Shown here: in pieces, positions 1-11,783 of the stretch | Layout: each line of letters begins with the position of its first letter | Numbering within the stretch: position 1 is the stretch's first letter | Assembly (NCBI GenBank): GCA_011317545.1 | Contig: WUJK01000003.1 | Coordinates: 682,001-746,000 of the forward strand | Length of the DNA stretch: 64,000 bases | Reading direction: 5' to 3' | Source of the DNA: Coniella vitis | Lineage: Eukaryota; Ascomycota; Sordariomycetes; Diaporthales; Schizoparmaceae | Notes under the pieces: generated by a model | What the model was told of the DNA's origin: nothing | Seen by the model: the letters and a program-made list of their open reading frames with translations, nothing else | The model's database searches: none | Program-made: the position numbers and the translations under genes

Positions 1-772
1 AGCCGAGGCAAATTTGAAAGAATGAAAGTGCACCAAAGAGAAGAAGAGGACAACCCCTTCCTAACATGAAGAATGAAGAAAGAAGTAAAAAAGCAAGAAA
101 AGTACAAGTAAACCAAGAAAACAAGTAAGGGTGAAGCTAGTGGTCTTGTTTCTTGGGGCAGTAAGAACCAAAGCAACTGCAGCATCCGCTATGCAATTTT
201 GTCAGTGGTATAGTATAGAAGAGTTGAATGATGAAAAGACAAAAGAAAAAAAAAAAAAAAGAGAGCCCAGTGAAGCCACACCACCACCCCCAATAAAGTT
301 TCCCAACTCTTTCGCCCAAAAGAACCGATGTTTTCGTCATGAACTCGGCGACCACGTTTCCGAAGATGGCCTGCCCGCTTCTTTTGTTGTTGTTTTCGTG
401 TCGATGAAGTAAAAAGAAAAAGAAAAAAAAAGAAGGTCGTCAAGATTAAGCGATTATGTGCAGCGAATGTTGAAAAGTCCCCAATTGACGCGACTCTTTC
501 AAGAGGTTATAAGAAGTTGATATCCATGGCAGCATGATCCGGTGTCCAGATGTTGATCATCTTGTATTGTTGTGTGTTTCCCCAAAAGTCAAACTCGTTT
601 CAAGGTATACAGGCCGTTTCGACCCCAGTGTTTTTTTCTTCTTTTTCTGCTTTTGGGGTCCCAAGCTTGCAACGACAATATTACAATAGTATAGCGTGAT
701 TGTCATGAAACTGACAAACACAAAGGAATGGTTGATGAGCGCAAGCGGAAGTGGGTGCCGAGGATACCGAAA
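1..772. other. Gene-free left edge
   Basis: I see no convincing gene here. The short open frames lie in A-rich/T-rich low-complexity sequence, for example A runs near 245-260 and 416-432. The stretch includes the 3' flank of the minus-strand gene that ends at 773. Confidence 0.6.
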
Positions 773-2605
773 TTACTCCTCCACCAACGGAGCCGGTGGC
801 TCCAGCTTCTTCTTGGGCAGCCATTCGGGCGGGCCGACCCTCGTGGGTGGTCGCTCGAGATCCGCTGCAATTTCCTGGCGGACGTGCTTGCACCAGCGTA
901 GCACCGCATCCTCGAACTCAAGCCAGACCTCGGGCTTGCTGTTGTACACGATGCCTAACGCGTCAACTTTCAGACCCGTGACTTCGAACCGCAGCTCAGC
1001 CGCCTTGGCCCAGTAGCGGATGTTGTCGGCAGCCCGGTAGGGCTTCTGTGTGTCTGTGTGGAACGTGCCAATCATGCCAAAGCGGCGTCGCGACTTACGC
1101 ACAGCAGCATTGTGTAACTGTACCAGCCGTAAGCCGTTTGCAAGGGATGCCAGGAATGGTGTTGGAAGCTCCTGGTCTTGGAGCGGTTTCGACCGGTCAA
1201 CCGGTGTCCATTCGGGTAGTGCTGGCACTGTCATTGTGGTACCGTCTGGTGCGGGCGCCTTGGTTGTGTTTTCGGCGCCGTCGAGCATGCTGACAATGAA
1301 AGCGTATTCGCGCTGCACCTCGGTGCCAGCAGGCCAATCCGAGTCCCTGAGCCAATTCCAAGAAGACCGTTCTTCGTTTTCGGCAGCTTCGATCTTCTCC
1401 TCTTCGTCGAGCATCTTGAAGAGCCCTGTGATCCACTCCTCCATAGCCAGCACTTCGTTGTCACGCATACCGCCCTGGAAATCCCTAGTAGCCATACGCT
1501 TCAGCATCTCCATGACATTGAAGAGCTCCTTGCGTAGCTCTTTCTCGGGCTTGATTGAGTCCAGGCGATCTGGCGCGTCATGTGACGTGTAGTAGACTTT
1601 GGCAGCACGGATAGCCAGTGTCATGACATCGAGAACATGCATGCCCTGCACTTCGAACCAGCCTGGTGCCGCAATGGTAGCCTTGGACAATTGCCTGGCG
1701 TGCGAAGGTGGAGTAGGCGAGTCTGTAAGGGATGTAACTGAGACAATGGATGTCTGACGAGACCGTGGCTCTCCTTCGTGTGGGTTAACCCTGTTGTTCT
1801 TGGCGTACTCGACAGCTTCGCTAGCCAGTGTGAGAGCGGTCCTCAGGTCAGCTTTGAGTTGCCTAATGGAAGGTGGCTTTGGAATGTGCTTTTCCGAGTG
1901 CTTGTAGGTGCTCGCCGTGGGTGGCAGCATAGTGGGATCCGGTTCGTCCCATTCCTCGTAGTCAAAAGGGTCGTCGTCTGGTTCCTCGGTCAATGGCGTC
2001 TCCGTCATGCTGGGAAAGAAACCGCCTGTGTCAGGGCTTGAGCCGTAGATTGAATCGCCGTCCGAAGGAGTGACAATCTTGGGTGCATGGCCAGAAGCCG
2101 TGGCAAAGTCGTAGGAGCCCAGGCTGCTAAAGTCGAGGGTTTGAGCCTTTTGCATTCTTGTTTTGCGGGCCAATTGGCCCCCCTTGCCATCTAAAAGCCC
2201 CGTCCTAGCAAAGTAGTATTGCAAGTGTGTGATGCTGCCGAGACTCATGACACTTTCTCTGCTCCTCGCCGACGCAGCAAAGTCAGTGCCAGTCGGTCGC
2301 ATGTAGCCTCTTTTCCTCGCTTGCGGCTTGGTTCCATAGTTTCCAGTGGAGTGACGCAGGCTGGTGGTTGGGGCCAAGTGGATGTTTCTGGCTGCCGACA
2401 GAAAGCTCGCAGAAGAGTGGCGGCTGGAGCCCGAGGACTGGCTGCCGTGAGAGCCCTGGGTGGTGGCCGAGCCGTGTGAAGCAGAGGAAGCAACCGAGAC
2501 GGAGCGGGGAGATATCTCGAGGTCCGCGAGGTCCGCGCCGAGGGCAGCCATTGGCTTGAAGTCAGGCGGCGGCGTCTGGGAGCGGTCGATGTGGAAGGTA
2601 GCCAT
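773..2605 (-). CDS. Uncharacterised fungal protein, 610 residues
   Basis: A single uninterrupted frame from an ATG at 2605 (MATFHIDRSQ) to a stop at 773. I do not recognise the family and assign no function. The N-terminal third is Ser/Thr-rich and looks disordered. A strongly acidic patch (EEPDDDPFDYEEWDEPD) follows at about residue 205-225. The C-terminal half looks globular and helical, with many Trp and aromatic residues and a block LANGLRLVQLHNAAV followed by FHTDTQKPYRAADNIRYWAK. That block is faintly reminiscent of a calponin-homology-type helical fold, but the resemblance is too weak to call. No signal peptide or membrane segment is visible. Length, start context and regular codon use support a real gene. 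Confidence 0.85.
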   Translation of the reverse strand: MATFHIDRSQTPPPDFKPMAALGADLADLEISPRSVSVASSASHGSATTQGSHGSQSSGSSRHSSASFLSAARNIHLAPTTSLRHSTGNYGTKPQARKRGYMRPTGTDFAASARSRESVMSLGSITHLQYYFARTGLLDGKGGQLARKTRMQKAQTLDFSSLGSYDFATASGHAPKIVTPSDGDSIYGSSPDTGGFFPSMTETPLTEEPDDDPFDYEEWDEPDPTMLPPTASTYKHSEKHIPKPPSIRQLKADLRTALTLASEAVEYAKNNRVNPHEGEPRSRQTSIVSVTSLTDSPTPPSHARQLSKATIAAPGWFEVQGMHVLDVMTLAIRAAKVYYTSHDAPDRLDSIKPEKELRKELFNVMEMLKRMATRDFQGGMRDNEVLAMEEWITGLFKMLDEEEKIEAAENEERSSWNWLRDSDWPAGTEVQREYAFIVSMLDGAENTTKAPAPDGTTMTVPALPEWTPVDRSKPLQDQELPTPFLASLANGLRLVQLHNAAVRKSRRRFGMIGTFHTDTQKPYRAADNIRYWAKAAELRFEVTGLKVDALGIVYNSKPEVWLEFEDAVLRWCKHVRQEIAADLERPPTRVGPPEWLPKKKLEPPAPLVEE

Positions 2606-5424
2606 GGTCTGTGAGGCGAATGGGCCTAGGAGCCTGTATTGTAGAAGAACTCAAGTGTAGACTGGAGGCGTCCAAGGCTGGTGCTAGAACACGGCCAGCG
2701 ATATAAAGACAATGCGGTTCGAGGAAAGGCGGCAGTCGCGGCTTCTTCGTGTCCGTCTCGCGGGAAGGAGGGAAGGGGAAGACGACGGGTGGGGAGAAGG
2801 AGTATGAGCTTTGCCACTCAAGAGCTCGCTATGGCAATGTCCAGAGCTTTGCTGTTGCACTGCGTGACTAAGTGAAACTGTGGAATGTTCGTCAAATCTC
2901 CCTCAGGCCGAGGGACTTGCAGAACACGGGTACTGGAGGAGGTAAATTAGGAAGGAAAAAAAAGGTGACGGAGAAGTGCGATGTAGAATCAGGGGCCCGT
3001 GGCATCAATCCAGGCGCGCGATAGCAGCACCAAGCAGCAAAAGGAACGAGGGCAAAGGGAAGTATTAAAAATGTAAGCAGGAAAAAACAAGAAAGAAAAA
3101 CCTAACCACATCTATCGATCTTGTCTGCTTTGCGTGGTAAAGGACTGGACTCTGGAACGGAACCATTTAATAAGCAAACGAGGGGGGGATTGAAACTGCA
3201 GTGACAGCAAAAACATGCACAAGGAAATCATGCTGCACTGTACTGAGAGTGCTTTCGGGGGGTTGAGACGAAGGGGAGTGGGGCGCGAACGTGTTCGATG
3301 TCCCAGCCCGGCGCCCAGCTCGTTGGCCGGAACCCACTGCTGAGGGGCCCGTGGAGGCCCCTGGCTGACTTCGGACTGTTCTGGCTACAGGGGTCCTGCC
3401 TGAAGCCCCGAAGCCCCAACGCCGTGGATTGGCCAATGGCCCAATGCCCATGACCTGCGCGTGCAACGGCCCATGTGTCGTGTTGCAGAAAGGTCATTTC
3501 CCACCTGGAGGTATTCTCTACCCCTGGCACACTGTTTTGCCTGCATCGCCAGCCAGCATCTTCAGGTGTAATGTACAGTGCAGCAGCTCCAAACCGCGCT
3601 ATAACAAGGCTGCCCTGTGCCTGGGCAGCTGGAGAACAAGCTTCCGTGTACTTTACATTACCAAGCAGCTTGTCCTTACCATCTGAGATACCCAGTACCC
3701 AGGTACTTCTACACGCGTAGGCCCCTTGCATGCATAGTACCGTAAGGCCTAGGTATATGGTACTGTTGTAGTAGTAGTAGTAGCTGGTACGGTATGGTGG
3801 TACTGTAGCACAGTCTGGATTCATAGTATCACGCTGCATCTGCTCAAGAAGGTGGCTATGTATCTTTTGTGACTACCGCTTCTTCAATAAAGCACTCTCT
3901 TACATAGTAGTTCTCGCCTACGGGCAGGTGAACCGAGATATCACGAATGCTTGCGTGGAAAGGCGCCTGTCCTGCTGCCCCTTCGAAAGTCCTTGGTGTC
4001 GAGTAGGCGAGAGTTATGACTTCGTTCGCACCCACATCCTTCTACGATATGCTATGATACTGACTCCTGGATTTCAAAACCCAAACGAGTAATCTTCTTC
4101 AAGTCCTTGATCGCCAGAACTCTAACCTGAAAGTACCCCGGGGGTATTTGTTCCTGGCTGATTTTATTCCGCGCTCGGGTCTCCGCGACGAGAGGGCCAC
4201 CTGGCACGTGTCGACAAACTCTCCTCATCTTATCGAATGGACCCGGTCACACCGTGAATGACGACAATGGGGGAGCATGTACTCGCCAAGTAATACTTAC
4301 ATCTCAAGCCTCTCCTCAATTCGTTCGCTCCTCTCCGAATCCAATGATTGCTTGCCGAGGAAAGAGGGGCCACAGCACCGGGGAATGGGAACAATTCCAG
4401 AATCCTCTGATCCAATTACACGCTTGTCGCTGGTAAATTAAAAAGGCTCGGCGAGTTCCTTCTGCTTATTTGCGTCAAATGCCAGCGCAAGGCGGCCAAT
4501 AGGGCCACAAATAGATGAACCCCCCCCCCAGCCTTGCCGACAGCCAGCCGTGCGTCAGTCAAACCTTGGAAGTACTCTGGTACTCAAGATTGAGAATTTA
4601 CTGGCAGAACGACGACCACACTAGTCCTGACGGTACGACCGTAGAACCCACAATCATTGCATGAGAAAAAGATGGCAGACTGGGATGATAGCAAGTATAA
4701 TAACCCAAGCTACCGACTTGAAAGCCATACAGGTACGATGAGGATCTGAACCGGCTTCTAGGTTTCGGAATCCTGCGGGTGTATTTCTCTCGAGGGTGGT
4801 GTAGAGAGAGCCAGAAAGCGATTTTCCCAATTTCACCAGCCCTGAACCAGGGTAGTCTGTCCATCCTAGAGCCTAAATCATCGGAGAATGATCTGATGTT
4901 GGGGATGCTAGTTTTCCTTTGCGCAGGGCAACCCTCACAAATGACAGGTCATGTCCCGAACCAATAAATCAACTAGCCATGGGCCGTAGCAATGGCGCCA
5001 AACATATCAGACTATACACTCCAGTGTAGATAGAAGCATTTTGGACGCTCTCCATTTGAGAGCAAGAGACATTGTCATGTCCTATTCACACTGCATATGA
5101 TAAAAACAAGGTCAACACAACTTCGATCAACGCTTTTATACAATGGTATTTCTTGTAGAGTCACCCACAGAACGTTCTACATCATAACACCGATCCCGTC
5201 CACGCAACCCTACCAACGCCAATGCCTGACAATATTCAGATACTCTAAGGTAAACATATACATCAAATGCCACAGAGCCACTCTACTTTCAAGTCCGCGT
5301 ACGCCATACCAATCGTCTTCAGAGTTTCCCTTTCGCCCAGTCGTGATGCTATGCTCTTTTTGAAAGCGAAAACATCTCTTCGCAAAAGCTAGTCAACAGG
5401 TGACCCATTTAAAGCACCAAACAC
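2606..5424. other. Intergenic region, about 2.8 kb
   Basis: It holds the 5' flank of the 773-2605 gene and the 3' flank of the RecQ helicase gene. The open frames inside are short, overlap on both strands and match nothing I recognise. There is a GTA/GTAGTAG microsatellite around 3767-3782, one copy of TACATAGTA at 3901-3909, an ACGCGT at 3713-3718 and a C homopolymer near 4520. No RNA gene is seen. Confidence 0.6.
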
Positions 5425-6779
5425 TTAGTAAGGCATAGTCGCTATTGTGATGCGCCCAGCACCAACACCTTTGGAACCCATAGTGGTAGAAGACGAAGAA
5501 GCTCTTCCCACGCCACCACCAACACCACCACCACCACCAGCGCCGCCGCCACTTGCCCGACGATTCGTCCTAGTGCCGCTCGCCGAGCTCCTTCTTTTGG
5601 ACACTCCGCTATAAGATCTGCTTCCACCGCGGCTGCCCCCTCCGCCTTTTCGGTAAACGTTTCTCTTGCCGCCATAGCCCCTTTTGGACGAAGAACCAGT
5701 ACGGCCACGAGACACGGGCTCGTCGACTTGCGAGGTCGCTGCAAAACGCTCCTCCCAGCCTTGGAGTTGCGCCTGGAGGGGGTCGTCTTGTCCCTTTGCG
5801 CCAAAGTATTTAGACGGAACACCGGGGTTGTTATAGCCGGCATCATTATCACTATCGTTGTCATCATCCTCGTCCTCGTCCTCGTCCGAGAGCAGTTCAA
5901 TAACTTCCCCAGAAGCCTGGGGCGGCGGTATGCGTCTGGTCGATGATGTTGGACCCGCCGTTCCAGGTATGGTAGCCATAGACTCGTCATTGGCACCGTG
6001 GAAGCTGAGGTAGATTTCGTGGTACTTGTGCACGAGAGGGATGAAGCGCGATCCATATTTGGTGACTTTGTCGGCTTCCACTCCGGGCAACATGCGCATC
6101 TTGTCAAGGCTGTCGGTCCAATTGATGATCATTTGTCGCATTTGTGCCTCCGTAAAAAGAGGCCGACGGAGACTGCGACTGTTGCGTGTCTCTTCTTCGA
6201 GCTTTTTGGCTTCTTCCATGTAGTCTGGGATGAGTAGGTCTTGCATCTCGTCCACTAGCTCTGTAGCTGCGTCAAGTTTAGAGCTCGACGTCGTGAGGTT
6301 GGTCGTCATTGTATCAAGTGTTCTCTGTCTAGGTTTTTGGCGAAGTGGCGGCGGGTCAAAGTAGTCATCGTCATCGTCATCGTCTGGTACCACAAATCCG
6401 TCGTCTACGTACCCATCAATGTGGCCTTCGTCGAACCTGGCTAGGCTTTCGTCATCTTCATATGCCACAGCCGCCTCTTCATCGAAGTACCTGGCAACAG
6501 ATTTGCTCTTGGACTTTTTGCGAGTGGCCCCGCGAACGGGTGACGAAATACATGTCGAAGTCGGCCTACTTTCCTCGACTGTAGACCTCTTCTTGATAAC
6601 CCGCTTCTTGGTTGTGTTGGCTGCGGCTTTCTTGTCTCCACCCTGCCGAACAACCATTTTGAGTTGACGATCGCCATTTAGAAACCCACTGGCTTGAGGC
6701 CCAAGCTGCAATGAATGTAAGCAGTTGACAAGTTATGACCTAGGATAGTTGAATGCCTTGAAAAGATCGAAAAAAAAAG

Positions 6780-6823
<44 letters not shown>

Positions 6824-9800
6824 ACAATAAAGTATTGGATAGCGATACCACCACCGCCCACTTTATTCTCTTCGCCCAAAGCATGCTGCATAGCCAAGTT
6901 CGTAATGATTTGGTTGATCTCATACTTTGTCAAGGCCTTTGCAATACCATAAAAGGACTGCCGCCCATCCTCGGCGTCTGCCTTCTTCTTGCCCGAAAGG
7001 ATATCCGTGCATTGGACCATGGTCAGCCGAGAGTGATGCATGACGGCTTGCAGCACCGCTTGGGCATACTCGGTCCGATCCTCAACCTCGAAATGGCCTC
7101 CGATCCTGCAGTTATCGCATGTTGAGCCACACTGCTCTTTGGAAAAGGTTTCGCCAAAGTAATGCAGTAGTTGGCTCCGACGACAGTCACGCTTGTTCTC
7201 ACAGTACATGACCACTCGATTGAGCATCTCCTTTTGTCGATCCTTTTGTGCGCGGTTGCCGTCCGAGTCATCAATGAACTTCTTGAGCTGGTGAATGTCG
7301 CCGTGGCTAAAGAAGAGATAGCAGTCTGACGGCAAACCGTCACGACCAGCGCGGCCCGTCTCTTGATAGTACCCTTCTAAACTTTTGGGTAGGTAATGGT
7401 GTATCACAAACCGCACATCGGGCTTGTCAATGCCCATACCAAAAGCAATGGTGGCAACCACGACCTTGATACGGCCGCTTTGCCATTCCCGTTGTACTCT
7501 TGCCTTTTCGACTGGGGTCATATGGGCATGATAGTGCTCGGCACTAATACCCGCACCACGCAGTTTGCCTGCAATGGTCTCTGTCTGTTTGCGAGAAAGG
7601 GTGTACACAATGCCAGACTTGCCTGGGTACTTCTCATTAATGAGCTCCGAAATACGATCGATTGGTTGCCTCTCCTTGGGTCGGATTTCGTAATAGAGGT
7701 TGGGCCGATTGAAACTCTGGGAGAAAACCCTGCACTGTTCCATACTCAGGTTGTGCTTGATATCCACAATCACATTATTAGTTGCCGTGGCAGTAAGCGC
7801 AATGATGGGCACCCCAGGGAACTGCTGCCGAATCTGACCAAGTTCCTTGTAGTCGGGCCGAAAGTCGTGGCCCCATTGACTGACGCAGTGTGCTTCGTCG
7901 ATTACCAAACGTGCAAACTTCTTGTTCCGGTGTAAGGTGCGTAGTCCATCTATGAAGGCTGTGCTCTTGTTGACCATCTCGGGTGTGACATAGAGGAGCT
8001 GAACAAAGTGTTCGGGGTTCTTCAATTTGAAGTTTTGCAGAATGTCGTTCTTCTCATGGCGATCCATATCACCATTAAAGGCCTTAGCAATGATGCCTCG
8101 AGCCGTCAAGTGGTCGACTTGATCCTGCATCAGACTGAGCAACGGCGTCACCACAATAGTGACGCCATGCGTTTTCCCGCTGTTTACCACGGCAGGTAGC
8201 TGGTAACACAACGACTTGCCACCGCCAGTCGGCATGAGAACGAAAGCATCATGGCCAGCCAACGTCGCGTTGATAGCTTCCAGCTGATTGGTCCTGAATC
8301 CTTCTAGTCTAAATCTGTCCTTGAATGCTCGCAGGACGTCTTTTGACCAAGGATGTTGCATCAGCTGAGGGGGGATGATGAGTTTTGGTACAGGTTTGGT
8401 CGCTTTCTTCGCCGCTACTTTGGTCCTCGCCGCCTGTACCACATTGAGCGAAGCTTCTGAAAGTGCAGATTTAGTCCGATGCTGATCCCTGCGAGATGCC
8501 TTGTCTTGGCTCAAATCCTCAGCTTCCTCAGCCATTGCAACCATGGCCGCAAAATCCTCATCGGCATCACCATAGTCGCTCGAGGTCGCTACTGTGCGCT
8601 TTCTTGAGCGAGCAGGACTTTTGCCTCTCGCTGGAGCTGGAGCCCGTGGATTCGATGCTAAAACGCGAGTCCTAGGTTGTAATACCTCTGGCTGACCCCA
8701 GATATCGTCATCGTCGTCCAGCAGACTCATCATGTCTTGGTCGCGAAGGCTTGTCTGCATCGTAGGCTTTGCCACGTTCAAGTTGTGGCTGGTGGACCTC
8801 GCATTTCCCTGGAGCTGTGCATGTACGCTCGAAAACGAAACATCAGGGGGTGCCATTGAGGCCGAAGCTTGCTCAGAGCCCACTGCACGAACCGGTATTG
8901 GTGGCTGTTCGAAGAATTGCGAAGTGCATTCAGGGATCACGGCACACTTTCTGCCAGATGAAGCGATGCTCGGAGCCGTCGACTGAAACGATGATGTAGT
9001 GCCCACCATCTGTTGTTCAGGAAGTTGCGATTGCAGATCCGGAAGATCCTTGAATAATTCCGCATGAACTCCAGCGGCTAGCAGCGCCTGCTTTAGAACA
9101 TCCTCACTCTTATTAAGCTCTTGATTTAGGTCCTCTAAGCGGGCTTCAGCCTCCTCAATATCTTCGTCGGCATCATATGCCATTGTGATCTGGGCCACAA
9201 GCTCCTCACGGTTTGCATCCAGTTGTATGAATGCCTCATGGGCTGTTTTCGCCTGAACAATAGCTTGTTTCCGCTGCAGTAAGGGTTGCTTCTCTCGCTT
9301 GACTTGAGCCTTGCGCTCCAGCGGCCATGATTCACGCAATGAGCGTGCATAGTCAGCCGAGTTCTTGGACAGCTTGGCGTTGTTTTCTTTGTTCAAAAAG
9401 TCCAAGATTTGTGGCTGCTGTTTGAACAAGTCCATGATGAGCGTACAATCTTCAGAAGCCCCACCCGAGCTAGATACGTGTGATGCTTGAATGTCTGGTA
9501 TGGCTTTGGCGCTGTCTCCTGTATCCTCTTGACCGCGAGTGTTCGTTCCAGCCCTGACTGGAGACGTGTGCATGTCGAGCAACGCAGGTCGCTTGCTAGA
9601 CGGTGTGCCAGGTGCAGAAACCGTAGATCCATGCTGTGGCATCACAGATTCGGTTCGTTTTCTCTTTGCTCCAGACATGATGGTTTTTGCAGCACTGAAG
9701 CCAGACGGATCCGTATCAAGAGGAGTAAGAGGTGTCTCTAAGGCGCTCTTGTCATCATCAGAATCCACAATCACATCAGAGCGGTCAAACATTCGTTCTG

Positions 9801-11025
9801 TTCCCGATGGTTGACTAGGCCCCTGAAGTACGTCCTCTTCTGGGTGTGTGGCTGGAGTTCTGTCAGGAGATACAGTCCGTCGCCTATAGTGTGAACAGGA
9901 CAATCCCTTGTCCCTGGTGGAACCGACACTCAGGAGCTCGGATGGTATGGTTCGATATACCTCTCGATCCGCACCAGCACTTTGACAAGTCGGTCCATCC
10001 ATTTCAGTGACGGCTTGTGGTATCCGCTGTGTCGAGTATACCTTGGCCGAAGTGGGCAACTGAAGATTGGGAGAGCTCTTCAAAGCAGACGAGGAGGGCG
10101 CATTGCGACGCTTGAGCATGGCCGGGGTCATCAAGTCTTCGGGCACAAGGTCAGCAATGTTGGGAAACTCATCGTCAGAGGAGTCGTTGTCCAGGCGGTT
10201 TTGGAATGTGGGCCTCCGCGCAGGCAGGTCCTCCTCCATCTCGCTGCTCTTTCGCTTCCTACAATCAGAAGCAGCCGGCACCACGCGACGGCCTGCAGAA
10301 ATAGTAGGCTCATCGCCTTCCAGATTTCCGAATCCAGTTAGATCGTGTAAGTCCTCATTCATATCCTCTTCCTCATGTATCGCCGGCGTTCGCTGCGAAT
10401 TGCCCCTACTCTCGGCTCTTGGGGTTGCTAACGATGACCACACCTTAACTTTGCTTGCTTTCTCTGTCGCCTTATCATGTTGTTTCGATTGTGACAATCG
10501 GTTGAGTGACGCGCTGTATACTTGTTGCAGCTTTCCGACACCCGTACTGGGCGGTGGGTGGTCGACGTCGAGCTCCTGCATCATCATGAGCGAAGGCTTC
10601 TTGACTGATTTGGATGTTAACCTTGCCATTGTCGCGACCCTCTCGTCCGACCCTGGGTCCAGTGTGTTACCCCCCTCCTCGTGAGCAAACAGATCGTCAT
10701 GAGCGTAACTGTCGGTTGAAACTGCGGTGGGCGGGGGATGGGCGGTTGCTGCTACAGCTGTGTTCGTGGTGAGCGGCCGTATTGACGCGTCTCGAGGATG
10801 CGCCACCCTTGCTAGCGGTCTCACTCCAGCTTGAGAGGACTGCTGCGTGCCCCTGGATGAATTGTACGCGTTTTGGGCAGTAGGCAGTGCAGGGCCGCTG
10901 GGTAGCACGAGCTTATCATGGGAAAGTAACCAAGAGAGGTGGCCTGCGAGATTGTTTCGAGTCATAGGGAGATCTGGAATCTGGACCAGAGCCACATTGC
11001 TGCTATTTCCTTTCGTCACTAACAC
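5425..11025 (-). CDS. SGS1: RecQ DNA helicase, BLM/Sgs1 type
   Basis: Two exons: 11025-6826 and 6705-5425, giving 1826 residues. The intron (6706-6825) has donor GTGAGT and acceptor TTGCAG, and joins AIQYFI to LGPQASG in frame within the RQC domain. The long N-terminal region is disordered with acidic patches. The helicase core follows: Walker A MPTGGGKSLCYQLPA near residue 930, DEAH box VIDEAHCVSQWGHDFRPDY near 1040, and motif VI QETGRAGRDGLPSD. Next come the zinc-binding and winged-helix RQC module and an HRDC domain near residues 1585-1660. The tail is rich in Gly, Arg and Ser. Sgs1/BLM enzymes unwind 3'-5' and act with Top3-Rmi1 in recombination and fork repair. An alternative start is the MTRNNLAGHLSWLL methionine at 10965, which resembles the start of fungal orthologues. 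Confidence 0.95.
6780..6820. repeat. 41-nt A homopolymer inside the RecQ intron
   Basis: The plus strand has 41 consecutive A residues, which is a T41 run in the transcript sense. It lies directly after the 5' splice site of the helicase intron. It inflates the read-through frame with poly-Phe and can make gene finders split the helicase from its HRDC tail. Confidence 0.95.
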
Positions 11026-11783
11026 GTCGCCAAGGATAAAATGGCGATTGTTAAAGTATCATGGAGGTGCGTTAGCCGAGCGTTCATGCACAGTGAATTT
11101 GCAGGATGAAATTTCGAAAGTTGACTGGCGGCGGGCAAATTGCATTCGCTGCGCCGGTGATGTTTATCGAGTGCTTGTTTGGGCAAGGGTGCTGGGGACC
11201 CCGCGGGTGTGGAGTGGCTTATGGCGCGTCGCTCGCCAGTGGTTCAAGTCAGCACTTAGATGGGAAACGCGTTACTAAGCAGGCTCGTTGGAGCGTAATC
11301 CCGTGACGACTGCATCGAATATAAGAAGCCAGCGGATTGCGACCACGGCTTGAACAATAATGAAATCACGATAGATGGACAAGCAGTTTTCAAATAACAG
11401 CGCAACAACATCGACATTCAAGTATCTAGGTAGGGATCGATCAATATACTGCTACTGCCTGGCGGTCTGCTTATGTACAATCTGTTCTGGCCTTCTCGGC
11501 CTAGGGGCGTACGTACAGAGTGATGAGATACCAAGGTGCTCATTCACCCAAGTCCCATTGATTGTACGTGGTAAAATATGCCATATCCCAAATCCCACAT
11601 CCCAGAATCAAAGGACCAAAACTCCATCATTAGTTCTTGAGTATAATCTTTCTGATACAAGTCCTCTGCTCTTTTCCGATACTTCATCCATTATGAACCC
11701 CAAGACGAAACAAGCAAAAAAGTAAGCAACCAAAACGTACACCTCATCTATACCCACTCCTTAAGTAGTGCTTTTCCCGGCCA
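11026..11783. other. RecQ promoter and 3' flank of the RAD53-like gene
   Basis: This stretch separates two minus-strand genes. It holds the upstream region of the RecQ helicase, including an ACGCGT hexamer at 11267-11272, and the 3' flank of the checkpoint kinase gene. No further gene is supported. Confidence 0.6.
11267..11272. promoter_or_regulatory. ACGCGT (MCB-type) site upstream of RecQ
   Basis: An exact ACGCGT hexamer lies 242 bp upstream of the helicase start codon. In yeasts this is the core of the MluI cell-cycle box bound by MBF, which drives G1/S transcription. The hexamer alone is weak evidence. Its value comes from similar placement at the other replication genes in this window. 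Confidence 0.4.

Noticed and set aside
47..443. Short frames rich in Lys or Phe at the left edge
   Set aside because: They are translations of A-rich and T-rich low-complexity DNA.
3228..3839. A 203-codon minus-strand open frame in the 2.6-5.4 kb gap
   Set aside because: It overlaps open frames on the plus strand, begins in a GTA microsatellite and resembles no family.
6749..6952. Open frame with poly-Lys next to the RecQ gene
   Set aside because: It is the antisense shadow of the A41 homopolymer in the RecQ intron.
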